Shown here: piece by piece, positions 8,871-19,368 of the stretch
How positions within the stretch are numbered: position 1 is the stretch's first letter
How the letters are laid out: the number at the start of each line of letters is the position of its first letter
Assembly: GCA_022072095.1 (NCBI GenBank)
Contig: JAJVIJ010000017.1
Location: 11,586-53,898, forward strand
Reading direction: 5' to 3'
Source of the DNA: Rhodocyclaceae bacterium
GTDB taxonomy: Bacteria; Pseudomonadota; Gammaproteobacteria; Burkholderiales; Rhodocyclaceae
DNA: 42,313 nucleotides
Notes under the pieces: model-generated
The model's input: the letters and a program-made list of their open reading frames with translations, nothing else
The model's database searches: none
What the model was told of the DNA's origin: nothing
Translations under genes and position numbers: made by a program

Positions 8871-10147
8871 CCTGGCCCGGTGGCTCGTCGCCCCGCCGTG
8901 ACCAGTGCCGGCACGGTCCAGAAGGGCAGCAGGCCCAGTCCTGCGCACAGGCAGGCATAGATCAGCCCGGCCCGGTAACCGCCGGTCAGGTCGTGCAGAT
9001 AGCCGGACAAGCCAGCGCCTATGGCGGCGCCGACGCCCATGCCGGCAGTGATGGCTCCATAGATTGCGGCCTGACCCCGCCCCGCAAAAAGCCGCGCAGA
9101 CAGCGCGGTGACCAGCGGCCCGCGCGCACCCTGTGACAGCCCGAAGAACAGCACGAAACCGCTCAGCAACACCTGGTTGCGATAGCTGGCGAGCGCGATG
9201 AGCAGCACGATCCCGGTCACGGTCATCAGAAAACTCACACTGATCACGGGCCGATATCCATAGCGATCGCCCAGCCAGCCGGAGGCGACGATACCCACCG
9301 CCGACAGACTGCCGCAAAGGCCGTATGCGGAGGCCGCTGCCATGGGCGGAAAGCCGATCTCGATCAGATAGGCCACGGTTTGAACCATCACCGCGAACAT
9401 CATCATGCCGGTGAAGAACAGCGTCTGCACCAGCGCCCAGAACGGGCGCATGCGCATGGCCTGACGCAGGCCTATGTCCCGACCGACCGTCCCGCTCGGC
9501 GGCTGTGCGGCGATCGACGCCCGTCCGGCGGAGATGCGCCGCCACGGGAGCAGCAGCACGGCAAAGAGAAGCAAGGCCACCAAACCGCCGAGTGCGCGAT
9601 AGGCTTGCCGCCAACCCCAGGTTTCGACCAGCCATTGGGCGAGCGGCACCATGACCAGGCTGCCCGCCGCGAACCCGGAAAAGGCGATCGCGAGCGCCGT
9701 CGCCAGACGCCGCCGGAACCAGCGCGCGAGCAAGGCCGATGCAGGCACCATGCCCAAGGCGGCGACCGCGAAGCCGGTGCCCAGACCCAGGGTCAGGTAG
9801 TACGGCCAAGTGGCATCGAGCAGCCCGCTCGCGAACACACATGTGGCCAACAAGACGAGCCCCAGCGTGTAGAGACGCCGTGGGCCAAAGCGATCGAACA
9901 TGTGCCCGACCAGCGGTCCGGCCAGGCCATAGCAGACGAGGTAGGCTGAAAACACCCCGGTTACGCTCGCGCGGCTGCCGCCGAACGCCTGCTCGATGGG
10001 CAGCACGAACACGCCGAAGGTGTCGGCCATGCCGCGACCGAGCAGATGGAGCGCGAAGCACAGCCCCAGTACGCCGAGTGCGCCGGCGCGATGCACATCG
10101 TCGGATGGTTTGCCGGCGCCGTCGGCCGGCGCGGACTCAGCGCTCAT
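8867..10147 (-). CDS. Major facilitator superfamily transporter
   Basis: A 426-residue inner-membrane permease with about twelve hydrophobic segments. The loop after helix 2 carries GPLVGHMFDRFGPRR, a version of the MFS motif GxxxDRxGRR, and the second half has a matching GWLGDRYGYRP segment. The polar Asp-rich N terminus precedes the first helix, with ATG at 10147. The family is closest in feel to the OxlT/monocarboxylate-type permeases, but the substrate cannot be assigned. It converges on the GST gene, and the two stop codons overlap. Upstream lies the 3' end of hppA on the same strand, about 90 bases away, so cotranscription with hppA is possible but not shown. Confidence 0.87.
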   Translation of the reverse strand: MSAESAPADGAGKPSDDVHRAGALGVLGLCFALHLLGRGMADTFGVFVLPIEQAFGGSRASVTGVFSAYLVCYGLAGPLVGHMFDRFGPRRLYTLGLVLLATCVFASGLLDATWPYYLTLGLGTGFAVAALGMVPASALLARWFRRRLATALAIAFSGFAAGSLVMVPLAQWLVETWGWRQAYRALGGLVALLLFAVLLLPWRRISAGRASIAAQPPSGTVGRDIGLRQAMRMRPFWALVQTLFFTGMMMFAVMVQTVAYLIEIGFPPMAAASAYGLCGSLSAVGIVASGWLGDRYGYRPVISVSFLMTVTGIVLLIALASYRNQVLLSGFVLFFGLSQGARGPLVTALSARLFAGRGQAAIYGAITAGMGVGAAIGAGLSGYLHDLTGGYRAGLIYACLCAGLGLLPFWTVPALVTAGRRATGPG

Positions 10148-10237
10148 CGCTGGATGTGGCCGGCGCGGGCGCCGGCGCTCGACGTGGGTCTGGAAGCGGG
10201 CCGAGGCGCATGGCGGCCCCGGCCCTGGTGCGGCACT

Positions 10238-12373
10238 TTACTTGGCCCCTGCAGCGGGGAGCGCCGGTACGGAGATCGCGGCCGGAACCTGCGGTGCGGC
10301 CGGCGGCGTATCCATCGCGACCAGCGGCACGATCAACAGCGCCACGATATTGATGATCTTGATCAACGGGTTGACGGCCGGACCGGCGGTGTCCTTGTAA
10401 GGATCACCCACCGTGTCGCCGGTCACCGCGGCCTTGTGGGCCTCCGATCCCTTGCCACCGAAATGGCCTTCCTCGATGTATTTCTTCGCGTTGTCCCAGG
10501 CGCCGCCCCCGGTGGTCATCGAAATGGCGACGAAAATCCCGGTCACGATCGTGCCCAGCAGTACGCCACCCAGCGCTTTCGGTCCCAGAATCAGTCCGAC
10601 CAGTACCGGCACCAGCACCGGCAGCAGCGACGGAATCACCATTTCCTTGATGGCCGCCTTGGTCAGCATGTCCACACAGGTGCCGTATTCGGGCTTGGCC
10701 TTGCCCTCCATGATCCCCTTGATGTCCTTGAACTGGCGGCGCACCTCGATCACCACCGAGCCCGCAGCGCGACCGACGGCTTCCATGCCCATGGCGCCGA
10801 ACAGATAGGGCACCATGCCACCGATGAACAGGCCGATGATGACCATGTGGTCGGACAGATCGAATGCGGTCGCCTTGTGCAGCTGGGCTTCGAGCGCGTG
10901 CGTGAAATCGGCGAACAGCACCAGCGCGGCCAGTCCGGCCGAGCCGATCGCATAGCCCTTGGTCACCGCCTTGGTGGTGTTGCCGACCGCATCCAGCGGG
11001 TCGGTGATGTTGCGGATTTCCTTGGGCAGCTCGGCCATTTCCGCAATGCCGCCGGCGTTGTCGGTGATCGGGCCATAGGCGTCCAGCGCCACGATGATGC
11101 CGGCCATCGACAGCATCGAGGTCGCCGCGATGGCGATGCCGTACAAGCCACCCAGCAGATACGCCGCCCAGATCGCCAGACATACGACCAACACCGGCGC
11201 GGCGGTCGCCTTCATCGACACGCCCAGACCGGCGATGATGTTGGTGCCATGGCCGGTGGTGGACGCCTGCGCGATGTGCCGGACCGGACTGTACTCGGTC
11301 GCCGTGTAGTATTCGGTGATGACCACCATGGCCGCGGTCAGCAGCAGTCCGATGAGCGCGGACAGGTACAAGTTCATCGCCGACACCGGCTCGGCCATGC
11401 CGGCGACCGTGATGCCATCCGGGAACATCATCGTCGTGATCGGGTAGAAGGCAACCAGCGCGATGACGCCGGATACCGCGAGCCCGCGGTAGAGCGCGTT
11501 CATGATCTTGCCGCCCTCGCGCGCCTTGACGAAGAAAGAGCCGACGATGGACGCGATGATGCTCACGCCACCGAGCACCAGCGGATAGATGACCGCGTTT
11601 TCTGCGGCCTTCGTGACCATGAGCGCGCCGAGCAGCATCGTCGCGACCGTCGTGACGGCGTAGGTCTCGAACAGGTCAGCCGCCATGCCGGCGCAATCGC
11701 CGACGTTGTCGCCGACGTTGTCGGCGATCACGGCCGGATTGCGCGGATCGTCCTCGGGTATGCCCGCTTCGACCTTGCCGACCAGGTCGGCGCCGACATC
11801 GGCCCCCTTGGTGAAGATGCCACCCCCCAGTCGCGCGAAGATCGAGATCAGCGACGAGCCGAAACCGAGCCCGACCAGGGGATGCAGCAACTTGTCCAGC
11901 GGCACGTCGCTTCCGGTCGAACTCTTGAGTGCCAGGTAAAAACCGGCCACCCCGAGCAGGCCCAGGCCCACGACCAGCAGGCCGGTGATCGCGCCACCGC
12001 GGAAGGCGACGTTGAGCGCGGCATTCAGGCCACCGTGCGCCGCCTGGGCGGTGCGCACGTTCGCCTGTACCGAGATGTTCATGCCGATATAGCCGGCCGC
12101 TCCGGACAGGATCGCCCCCAGCACAAAGCCGCCAGCGGTGGGCAGGTCGAGAAATATGCCGATGACGACGGCCAGCACGACGCCGACGATGGCGATCGTG
12201 CTGTATTGCCGATTGAGGTAGGCCCTGGCACCCTGCTGGATCGCACCGGCGATCTCCTGCATGCGCGGATTACCCGCCGGCTGTGACAGGACCCAGCCAC
12301 GCTGCACGAAGCCATATACGATGGCCAGCACCGCCGATACCAGTGCGAACCACAACCCGGTCTCTCCCGACAT
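10238..12373 (-). CDS. hppA: Membrane-bound proton-translocating pyrophosphatase, K+-independent type
   Basis: A 711-residue integral membrane pump that hydrolyses PPi and exports protons. Catalytic motifs are [18 protein letters not shown] followed by [18 protein letters not shown], and the C-terminal D-rich [17 protein letters not shown]. The segment [10 protein letters not shown] places Lys at residue 468 and Thr at 471, the signature of K+-independent H+-pumping enzymes (K+-dependent ones have Ala and Gly). Three ATGs lie in a row at 12379, 12376 and 12373. The last is chosen because GAGGAG at 12380-12385 is 6 bases upstream of it; an open frame continues to 12526 without a start signal. 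The C terminus has a Pro/Ala-rich tail. It lies 55 bases after pfp and 3' of adk, so it probably completes a PPi-metabolism operon. Confidence 0.95.
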   Translation of the reverse strand: MSGETGLWFALVSAVLAIVYGFVQRGWVLSQPAGNPRMQEIAGAIQQGARAYLNRQYSTIAIVGVVLAVVIGIFLDLPTAGGFVLGAILSGAAGYIGMNISVQANVRTAQAAHGGLNAALNVAFRGGAITGLLVVGLGLLGVAGFYLALKSSTGSDVPLDKLLHPLVGLGFGSSLISIFARLGGGIFTKGADVGADLVGKVEAGIPEDDPRNPAVIADNVGDNVGDCAGMAADLFETYAVTTVATMLLGALMVTKAAENAVIYPLVLGGVSIIASIVGSFFVKAREGGKIMNALYRGLAVSGVIALVAFYPITTMMFPDGITVAGMAEPVSAMNLYLSALIGLLLTAAMVVITEYYTATEYSPVRHIAQASTTGHGTNIIAGLGVSMKATAAPVLVVCLAIWAAYLLGGLYGIAIAATSMLSMAGIIVALDAYGPITDNAGGIAEMAELPKEIRNITDPLDAVGNTTKAVTKGYAIGSAGLAALVLFADFTHALEAQLHKATAFDLSDHMVIIGLFIGGMVPYLFGAMGMEAVGRAAGSVVIEVRRQFKDIKGIMEGKAKPEYGTCVDMLTKAAIKEMVIPSLLPVLVPVLVGLILGPKALGGVLLGTIVTGIFVAISMTTGGGAWDNAKKYIEEGHFGGKGSEAHKAAVTGDTVGDPYKDTAGPAVNPLIKIINIVALLIVPLVAMDTPPAAPQVPAAISVPALPAAGAK

Positions 12374-12428
12374 CATCATCTCCTCGATTGCTCTGCTGGT
12401 TATGGGAAAAAAGCGACAGCCGATTCCC

Positions 12429-13694
12429 TCAAGGGGCAAACGGCGCCAGTTTGGCCGCCACCAACCTGTGTGGCACACGGACATATTCGGGCAGGCCCCC
12501 GGCGTAGGGCGGATAGTCCTCCCCACCGATCAGCGGCGAAAGATACGTGCGGCACTTGGCCGTGATCCGATAGCCGTCTGCGCTGATGAACTCGCGCGGC
12601 ATCTTCTTCTCGACATTGGCGACCTGATCGAGCGGCGCGACACCGATCTTCCACTTGTAAGGGCGATCCGCGACGCGCACGATGGTCGGCATGACCGCGT
12701 TGTGCCCCTTGACCGCCAGCTTCACCGCGGCGCGGCCGACCGCCTGAGCCTGGCGCACATCGACCTTGGCGGCGATGTGGCGCGCCGAGCGCTGAAGATA
12801 ATCGGCGACGGCCCAGTGGAATTTCAGCTTGAGCCGATCCTGCACCAGTTGCGCAAGGTAAGGCGCGACTCCCCCCAACTGGGCATGGCCGAAGGCATCG
12901 CGCGTCCCGGCCTCGGACAGGAAGCCGCCGTCGGCATTGCGCAGCCCTTCCGAGGCGACCACCGCGCAATAACCGTGATCTCGGACGCTCTCCTCGACCT
13001 TGGCCAGAAAACGGTCGGGATCGAAGGCGATCTCCGGGAACAGGATGATGTGCGGTGCTTCCTGCTCGCGTGTCGCGGCAAGCCCCGCTGCCGCGGCGAT
13101 CCAGCCGGCGTGCCGCCCCATCACTTCCAGGATGAACACCCGCGTCGAGGTCTCCGCCATCGAGGCGACATCCAAGCCGGCCTCACGGATCGACACGGCG
13201 ACGTATTTCGCGACCGAACCGAAACCGGGGCAGTTGTCCGTGATCGGCAAATCGTTGTCCACGGTCTTGGGTACGTGGATCGCCTGGATCGGGTAGCCCA
13301 TGCTCTCGGACAGCCGGGCAATTTTCAGGCAGGTATCGGCCGAGTCACCGCCGCCGTTGTAGAAGAAATAGCCGATGTCATGGGCACGGAAAACCTCGAC
13401 CAGGCGCTCATACTTGGCCCGGTCGCGATCCAGCGCACCGAGCTTGTAGCGACAGGACCCGAACGCGCCGCCCGGCGTATGCCGCAACCCGGCCAGCATC
13501 GCGTCCGACAGGCGCGAGGTATCGATCAGCTCCTCGCGCAGCGCGCCGAGGATGCCGTTGCGGCCGGCATAGACACGGCCGATCACGTCGCAGTGCTGTC
13601 GGCAGGTGGCGATCACCGCAGCGGCGGAGGCATTGATGACGGCGGTGACGCCACCCGATTGTGCGTAGAAGGCGTTCTTTCTCTTGGAAGCCAT
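12429..13694 (-). CDS. pfp: Pyrophosphate-dependent 6-phosphofructokinase
   Basis: A 421-residue cytoplasmic enzyme catalysing the reversible phosphorylation of fructose 6-phosphate with PPi. NGGGDSADT at about residues 113-121 has Asp117 where ATP-dependent enzymes have Gly, and PKTVDND at 142-148 contains Lys143 and the catalytic Asp. Both are the PPi-specificity positions of the family. [15 protein letters not shown] binds fructose phosphate. Its position between adk and hppA, 23 bases after adk and 55 before hppA, supports an operon that uses PPi in glycolysis and proton pumping, as known in methanotrophs and some chemoautotrophs. The ribosome-binding region is unusual: a run of nine G on the coding strand (13696-13704) ends one base before the ATG. 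Some enzymes of this clade also use sedoheptulose 7-phosphate. Confidence 0.93.
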   Translation of the reverse strand: MASKRKNAFYAQSGGVTAVINASAAAVIATCRQHCDVIGRVYAGRNGILGALREELIDTSRLSDAMLAGLRHTPGGAFGSCRYKLGALDRDRAKYERLVEVFRAHDIGYFFYNGGGDSADTCLKIARLSESMGYPIQAIHVPKTVDNDLPITDNCPGFGSVAKYVAVSIREAGLDVASMAETSTRVFILEVMGRHAGWIAAAAGLAATREQEAPHIILFPEIAFDPDRFLAKVEESVRDHGYCAVVASEGLRNADGGFLSEAGTRDAFGHAQLGGVAPYLAQLVQDRLKLKFHWAVADYLQRSARHIAAKVDVRQAQAVGRAAVKLAVKGHNAVMPTIVRVADRPYKWKIGVAPLDQVANVEKKMPREFISADGYRITAKCRTYLSPLIGGEDYPPYAGGLPEYVRVPHRLVAAKLAPFAP

Positions 13695-13717
13695 ACCCCC
13701 CCCCGGATTCTCGTGAT

Positions 13718-14434
<717 letters not shown>

Positions 14435-14607
14435 TCAAACGGACGTTTGTTAGGCTGAATTCCCGCCAGACCGCGAATCCGCTGCGGTCGGTCCGGCTCG
14501 CGTCCGGGCCGACGGGACCCCATCACATCCGATGGTCGGACTGACGGTTACCGGCGTCCGGCTTGCGGTCACCGAGGTGCCGGCACCGCTTGCGCATCGC
14601 GAAGGGC

Positions 14608-15999
14608 TCACCAGTACCAGCATTGCACGGCCCAAGCGGCCAGCGGTAGCGCAGCCGCCAGACCCACTCCCAGTGCGGCGACGGCTCGGCGCCGTCGCGC
14701 CAGGCGCCAGGCCAGTGTGACGCTCCAGCAGGCGACCAAGGCCAGTAGCGTCATGCGCAAGGTGTGGGCCCAGGGCAGGCTCAAACCGTCCGCGGTCAGC
14801 TGCGCCGTCGTGAGCAGGCTCAGGCCCACGAACAAGTTGGCGCCGGCAAATGGAATCAACGCGTCGGCAAGCCGATGCCACGCGAGCCCGGCCGCGGTGC
14901 CGGCGACGACCAGCCACATCCAGATCCAGACACCCACGATGCACGCTTCGGCCGCGATGTAGGCCAGCAACAAGGCGCCGTCCAGCCAGGTGAACACGTC
15001 GTTGACCTCGGGATAGTGCGTGAACAGCCACCAGTGGCCCACGGCTTCGAGCGGCCACATGATCTCGCGGTCGACCAGCCACCCGGCCATCAGCTGCTTG
15101 GCGGCGACCAGCCAAGGCGATGCGCTCCACTGAAAGGCAGCGAGGGCCACGCCCAGCATGCCGAACACCAGCAGGCGCGCGGGCCAGCGATCACCGGCGG
15201 CCACAGGCTGTTCGAGAATCTCGGTACCAGGCGAGCGTACTGCCAGATGCACCGCGTCGCGCTCGCCGGCGCAGCGTCCGCACATGTGACACGGCGCCGC
15301 GCTCTGCATGCGGCGGATGTCGATGATCGGCGCACAATTGACCGGGTGTCGCCGGCTGGTGCGCTGCCCGGTCGGAGCCGTCTCCCATTGCACGCGGTCC
15401 ACCGCGAAATGGACGGGTGCCACCCGCGCCAGCAGGCCGAACACACCGGATACCGGGCACAGATGTCGGCACCATACCCGCTTTCCCCGACCCCATACCA
15501 GGCCCGTGGCGATGGCCGCCAGGGTGGAACCGCCCAGGATCAGCAATGCCGGTTTCGGGTAGTCATAGACGCTGGTCATCTGCCCGAACACCGTCGTGAG
15601 GATGAATGCCACCAAGGGCCAGCCGCCCCATTTCATCCAGTGCGGTATGCCGCGTCCAAGGCCGAAACGAGATACCCATTCCGTGAGCGCGCCCTCAGGG
15701 CACAGCACGCCGCACCAGCTGCGGCCCGCGACCATGACGGACAGGATGACGAATGGCCACCACAGGCCCCAGAAAACGAACTGCGCGAAGCGCGTGATGT
15801 CATCCCACGAGTGGGCGCGCTCCGGCGGCAGCGGCAGCAAGGCGGGAACGACCAGCAGCAGCACGTAGCCCAGCACGACGAACCATTGCACGCCCAGAAT
15901 GAGGCTCCGGTGACGCCGCATGGCCAAGCCGAGCCGGGCGAAACGGTCGGTGCCCCGATGCGACACCCCTCTTGCAGCCGGCGCGCGCGAGGCATTCAT
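14608..15999 (-). CDS. ftrD: FtrD-like membrane 4Fe-4S protein of ferrous iron uptake
   Basis: A 463-residue inner-membrane polyferredoxin-like protein of the NapH/NosR-related family. Hydrophobic helices alternate with cysteine motifs: WCGVLCPEGA near residue 100, WCRHLCPVSG near 183, and CHMCGRC near 250. The sites should bind 4Fe-4S clusters facing the cytoplasm. The start is ATG at 15999, overlapping the ftrC stop by ATGA; an upstream open frame inside ftrC is ignored. In the Bordetella/Brucella FtrABCD ferrous iron transporter, FtrD is the terminal ferredoxin-like component thought to accept electrons from iron oxidation by FtrB. Gene order here matches that system apart from an inserted porin gene. 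It is the last gene of the operon. Confidence 0.85.
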   Translation of the reverse strand: MNASRAPAARGVSHRGTDRFARLGLAMRRHRSLILGVQWFVVLGYVLLLVVPALLPLPPERAHSWDDITRFAQFVFWGLWWPFVILSVMVAGRSWCGVLCPEGALTEWVSRFGLGRGIPHWMKWGGWPLVAFILTTVFGQMTSVYDYPKPALLILGGSTLAAIATGLVWGRGKRVWCRHLCPVSGVFGLLARVAPVHFAVDRVQWETAPTGQRTSRRHPVNCAPIIDIRRMQSAAPCHMCGRCAGERDAVHLAVRSPGTEILEQPVAAGDRWPARLLVFGMLGVALAAFQWSASPWLVAAKQLMAGWLVDREIMWPLEAVGHWWLFTHYPEVNDVFTWLDGALLLAYIAAEACIVGVWIWMWLVVAGTAAGLAWHRLADALIPFAGANLFVGLSLLTTAQLTADGLSLPWAHTLRMTLLALVACWSVTLAWRLARRRRAVAALGVGLAAALPLAAWAVQCWYW

Positions 16000-16820
16000 G
16001 ACGATCCTGCTCCAGACCGCGCCGGCTTGGATCTCGCCAGCACGGTGAATGCGAGCACCCAATAGAGGGCGAGCAGCAGGTAGGCGATACCCGAGGGCAT
16101 GGCGCGGTAGCCGGTCAGCGCGGCGACGATTCCGCCCGCACGTGTACCTTCGTCGAGCAGGGAGGACGTGTCCCAGAGAGGGCTGATCAAGGCCGGCACG
16201 GCCTCCAGCCCAACCAGCCTCTCCGTGCCATCCACCAGCAGCGCGCCACCCAGGCACAGCAGCAACACCTCGGTGACGCGGAAGAACGTGCGCCAAGAAA
16301 AGAAACGGCCGCCCCGCGACAGCACCCAGTAGGCCGCGAGCGCCAGCAGGAATCCCAGACCGCCGGCCAGAGCGATGCCGACGCCGGAACGACCCTGCAC
16401 GGCGCCATACAGGAAGACCACCGTCTCCGCGCCCTCGCGGCCGACAGCGACCGCAGCCAACACCGCGATGCCCATCCAGTTGGCGCGGTCACTGGCGCGC
16501 GCCATGCTCGTCTCCAAATCGCCTTTCAGGCTGGCGCCGTGCCGGCCCATCCACCAGACCATTTGCACGATCAGCGCGCAGGCGGCAAGCGGCATGATGG
16601 CCTGTAGCCACTCCAGCGTGGTCGGCGCCACCGCGGACTGAAGGCCCATCAGTGCGACTGCGAGCAGTAGCGCCAGGCCGATGCCCGCCGCGATGCCGCT
16701 CCACAGCCAGGGGAAGCCGGCGCGAGCCTGCGGACGGGCCGCCAGCCAGCCATGCAGGATGCCGATGACCAGCATGGCCTCGATGGTTTCGCGCCAGACG
16801 ATGAACAGTGCGTTGCCCAT
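15996..16820 (-). CDS. ftrC: FTR1-family iron permease (FtrC)
   Basis: A 274-residue inner-membrane iron permease with about seven hydrophobic segments. Both REXXE iron-binding motifs are present: RETIE at residues 10-14 in the first helix and REGAE at 128-132 in a middle helix. These glutamates carry iron through FTR1 permeases. The start is ATG at 16820, 13 bases after ftrB. It corresponds to FtrC of FtrABCD and to FetM/EfeU-type permeases of other bacteria. The combination with an FtrA (P19-like) protein rather than EfeO/EfeB identifies the system as FtrABCD. Confidence 0.94.
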   Translation of the reverse strand: MGNALFIVWRETIEAMLVIGILHGWLAARPQARAGFPWLWSGIAAGIGLALLLAVALMGLQSAVAPTTLEWLQAIMPLAACALIVQMVWWMGRHGASLKGDLETSMARASDRANWMGIAVLAAVAVGREGAETVVFLYGAVQGRSGVGIALAGGLGFLLALAAYWVLSRGGRFFSWRTFFRVTEVLLLCLGGALLVDGTERLVGLEAVPALISPLWDTSSLLDEGTRAGGIVAALTGYRAMPSGIAYLLLALYWVLAFTVLARSKPARSGAGSS

Positions 16821-16833
16821 GGCTCTGCCCGCG

Positions 16834-17205
16834 CTACTTCACGATGATGCGGCCGCGGCCGGTGTCCGGATGAAATTCGTCGAAGAAGTCATACGTGCCG
16901 GGTTTCAGCGGCGCGATCACGACGAAGGACTCCGCCCCGGGCGCCAGCACCTTTTCCTTGCGCAATGGCGCGCTCTCGAATTCGATCGCATCGCGGCCTT
17001 CGTTGCGCACCGTGATCTTGAAGCGCGTCCCTGCCGCGACATTCAGGCTGCTCGGCATGAAGCGCCCATCCTTTGCGACCAGCACGTAAACCGGAAGATC
17101 GCCACCGCCCGCCTCCGCGGACAGCGCCAGGCAGGTCATCGCCGGCAGCATGAAGCGCAAGAGGCTGGTGGCGATGCGAGGCAGCCGTATGGGGAACATG
17201 CTCAT
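16834..17205 (-). CDS. ftrB: Periplasmic cupredoxin-like protein FtrB
   Basis: A small exported protein of about 123 residues with an N-terminal signal peptide and a single cupredoxin beta-sandwich. Features are GRFMPSSLNVAAGTRFKITVRNEG, then GTYDFFDEFHPDTGRGRIIVK at the C terminus. There is no classical type-1 copper Cys in the visible motif, as in other FtrB/EfeO-cupredoxin-like domains. In FtrABCD systems FtrB is thought to oxidise Fe(II) on its way to FtrC. Three possible ATGs lie in frame at 17211, 17205 and 17199. 17205 is chosen because GAGG lies 6 bases upstream. It sits 13 bases before ftrC and 13 bases after the porin gene. Confidence 0.82.
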   Translation of the reverse strand: MSMFPIRLPRIATSLLRFMLPAMTCLALSAEAGGGDLPVYVLVAKDGRFMPSSLNVAAGTRFKITVRNEGRDAIEFESAPLRKEKVLAPGAESFVVIAPLKPGTYDFFDEFHPDTGRGRIIVK

Positions 17206-17218
17206 CTCCATCCTCTCG

Positions 17219-18709
17219 TCAGAAACTCAGGTTGGCGCGTACGCCAACGATCTTGATCGCGTCGGCCGACGCATTGCCGGCCGGATGGCGGATGTACTGG
17301 ATATCGGGCGTCAGCTCGAAGCGCTGATGCACGTGAAAACGGTAATAGGCCTCGACCACCTGCTCCCACCCGGCAGCGACGAAGCCGTAGTCCGGTAGCC
17401 CGTCGCCGTTGGCATCGACGGTCGCCGACTGCGTGCGGAAGTCGGCGCTGGTACGCTGAAGTCCGAGCGCCAGGCCGATCGCGTCGGCGCCGCGCCGCCA
17501 ATAGCCGCCACCGATCTCGGCGCCCAGGCTCACGCTACGGTCGAAGGGCAGGCGCTGGCCGCGGCCCACGCCCAAGCGGCCGAACGCGATGATGCCGTCG
17601 TGAATGCGCTGATCGAAGCTCACCCCGGCACCGCTGTGCGCTGCGACCTCACCTGCGACGAACGTCGGTGCCTGTCCATTGCGCCAGACATAGAACCGAT
17701 AGTTGCCCGCGAGACCGGAGAACAGACGTTGGCCGGTTTCCGCCTGCACGATGACGAAGGGCGACTTGAAGCCGTCGCTGAAGTTGGCGCTGCGTCCCGC
17801 CCCGAAGAGGCCAAACGACAGCCGATAGGTCTCGGGTTTGGCACGCCAGTTCAGGTAGGACACACGCACGCCGGGCGAGAAGCCAAAGCCGTCGGCTCCG
17901 ATATTGGCCGCCAGCGGATTGTCCAGCAAGGCGTTGTGTACGAACGGGCTCGCCAGAAACTGTCGCGTCTCGTCATTGGCGGCGGCGTTCTGGTCGAAGA
18001 AGGCGAACGGGTCCATCTTGCCAAAATTGATCGTCAGGGTCTCCCGCGCATGGGGCTTGAAACCGTCGAACGGCAGCGGGATGTCCGCCTGATACCAGGC
18101 CTGCGCCAGCATCATCGCGCTCGATTCCGGTTCAACGACGGATCCGAGCTGGAACGAGGTCGCGTTCGGGCCGACGAAGGCGGTGAGCTTGTTGCTCAAG
18201 CCCTTGCCCTGACCGACTCGAAAGTGGCCGAAGAGCCGGCTCTCGATGTCGCCGGTCTTGATCGTCGGTGTGGTGACGGTGATGTCGGCGCGATAGTTGA
18301 CCTGACTGCCGCTGTCATCGAGGCGATTCGCGCGCTGCGCCACCGTCGTGAAACTTGCACCCGCGGAAAAACCCTCGATCGCATCGAGCACCTTGGCCTG
18401 TTTCTGGATGTCCAGCGCCTGGTATTCGACGGCCTTCAAGCGCGTGGCCAGCTCCGGCTCGGTCTCGCTCACACTCTCATTGGACAGGGCCGCGTCGATC
18501 TGGGCGTTGCGCGTCTGCAAGTCGCGGATGGCCTGCTCCAGCAGAGCGTTGCGCCGCTCGAGTTTCTCCAGCCGTTCGGTGAGCGCCTGCGGCGACGCGG
18601 GCGTAGCGGGTTCGGCGGCGACCGCGGGCATGGCGAAGAGCGCGGCGGCCGCAGCCGCCCAAGGCAGCCGCATGCGGCGGCACGCGAACGGGTAGGTCGC
18701 CATTTCCAT
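17219..18709 (-). CDS. OprB-like outer-membrane porin inserted in the ftr operon
   Basis: A 496-residue outer-membrane protein. A signal peptide ends near residue 36 (AMPAVAAEP). It is followed by a coiled-coil rich segment (RLEKLERRNALLEQAIRDL and LKAVEYQALDIQKQAKVLDAI, about residues 45-115). A beta-barrel follows, with alternating aromatic strands and the terminal aromatic F expected for outer-membrane insertion. The motif FGKMDPFAFFDQNAAANDETRQF resembles OprB carbohydrate porins and the iron-uptake porins of cyanobacteria. The start is 1 base after the ftrA stop (ATG at 18709; 18703 is an alternative), and ftrB starts 13 bases downstream, so it is part of the operon. It would let Fe(II) or another solute into the periplasm. 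The substrate is inferred from context only. Confidence 0.8.
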   Translation of the reverse strand: MEMATYPFACRRMRLPWAAAAAALFAMPAVAAEPATPASPQALTERLEKLERRNALLEQAIRDLQTRNAQIDAALSNESVSETEPELATRLKAVEYQALDIQKQAKVLDAIEGFSAGASFTTVAQRANRLDDSGSQVNYRADITVTTPTIKTGDIESRLFGHFRVGQGKGLSNKLTAFVGPNATSFQLGSVVEPESSAMMLAQAWYQADIPLPFDGFKPHARETLTINFGKMDPFAFFDQNAAANDETRQFLASPFVHNALLDNPLAANIGADGFGFSPGVRVSYLNWRAKPETYRLSFGLFGAGRSANFSDGFKSPFVIVQAETGQRLFSGLAGNYRFYVWRNGQAPTFVAGEVAAHSGAGVSFDQRIHDGIIAFGRLGVGRGQRLPFDRSVSLGAEIGGGYWRRGADAIGLALGLQRTSADFRTQSATVDANGDGLPDYGFVAAGWEQVVEAYYRFHVHQRFELTPDIQYIRHPAGNASADAIKIVGVRANLSF

Positions 18710-18710
18710 T

Positions 18711-19268
18711 TCAATAGCCGCCCTTCTTGCCGATGCCCGCGTAGGTGAATTCGTATTCGACGTCGAAGGCCTTGAACCAGGGCCGGACACCGGTCAGGCG
18801 GTCGGTGTGGCGGCCGAAATGAGTGTGCGGGTCGGCGGAGGGAGGCAGGACCGTGTACTTGACGCGATACTTGCCCGGCCCCCTGAGCTTGACGTTGTCG
18901 CCGTAGTGCGGCCCGTCGTTGGCGACCATGGGCATGAACGCGCCGCTGATCGTTTCTTGGCCGCCGATCTTCGTGATTTCATACCTCACGCTCAGGTAGG
19001 GAATCCATGCGCCCTCTTCGAACCCGTTCGGATTGTTCGCGAGTGCGTGGATATCGGCCTCCAGGTGGATATCCGCCTCCTTGGCCGGGCGCATCATGCC
19101 TTCCGGCTCCATATCGACCGCTTGCAGATAGACCGCGGCGATCTCCATTCCATAACGCTGCTGCGGTGTGCCGATCGGGTATTCGACGGCCCACGCCGGA
19201 CTCACGAAACTTGCCACCAGCAAAGTGAAAGCAAGCGCGGCAACCGGCTTGCGACCATGACTGGACAT
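18711..19268 (-). CDS. ftrA: Periplasmic P19/Tp34-family iron-binding protein FtrA
   Basis: A 185-residue exported protein that begins the iron operon. The start is ATG at 19268, with AAGGAG 6 bases upstream; a longer ORF to 19376 runs across the regulatory region. The signal peptide ends at AWA27. The mature protein has GTPQQRYGMEIAAVYLQAVDMEPEG, the paired-Met/Glu/His features (M, H, E and HTHFGRH) and the double beta-sheet organisation of P19 and Tp34, which bind Cu and Fe. In FtrABCD, FtrA binds and delivers Fe(II). An upstream Fur-box-like site suggests induction under iron limitation. Confidence 0.9.
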   Translation of the reverse strand: MSSHGRKPVAALAFTLLVASFVSPAWAVEYPIGTPQQRYGMEIAAVYLQAVDMEPEGMMRPAKEADIHLEADIHALANNPNGFEEGAWIPYLSVRYEITKIGGQETISGAFMPMVANDGPHYGDNVKLRGPGKYRVKYTVLPPSADPHTHFGRHTDRLTGVRPWFKAFDVEYEFTYAGIGKKGGY

Positions 19269-19349
19269 GATGTTCTCCTTCGCAGCTTGCAATTGCACCC
19301 GACCCGGGCCTGCTGACCGGCAGCATCCCCATCCCATCCGCGACAAAAA

Positions 19350-19368
19350 GTTATCACGAATCATTATC
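19350..19368. promoter_or_regulatory. Fur-box-like operator between ftrA and the EAL gene
   Basis: The 19 bases contain a perfect 10-base AATCATTATC half (19359-19368); the other half is weak, giving 13 of 19 matches to the GATAATGATAATCATTATC consensus. The site is AT-rich against a GC-rich background and lies about 80 bases upstream of the ftrA ATG on the minus strand. Fur control is the expected regulation for FtrABCD. The same gap also precedes the divergent EAL gene. The rest of the 262-base gap holds nothing recognisable. Confidence 0.6.

Noticed and set aside
10046-12286. 746-codon plus-strand ORF opposite hppA
   Set aside because: It is antisense to a gene with complete catalytic motifs, its product is His/Gln/Arg-rich without domains, and it reflects GC-biased codons read backwards.
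14764-16065. 433-codon plus-strand ORF opposite ftrD
   Set aside because: Antisense to a membrane protein with cysteine cluster motifs; composition is His/Gln/Pro-rich with no domain.
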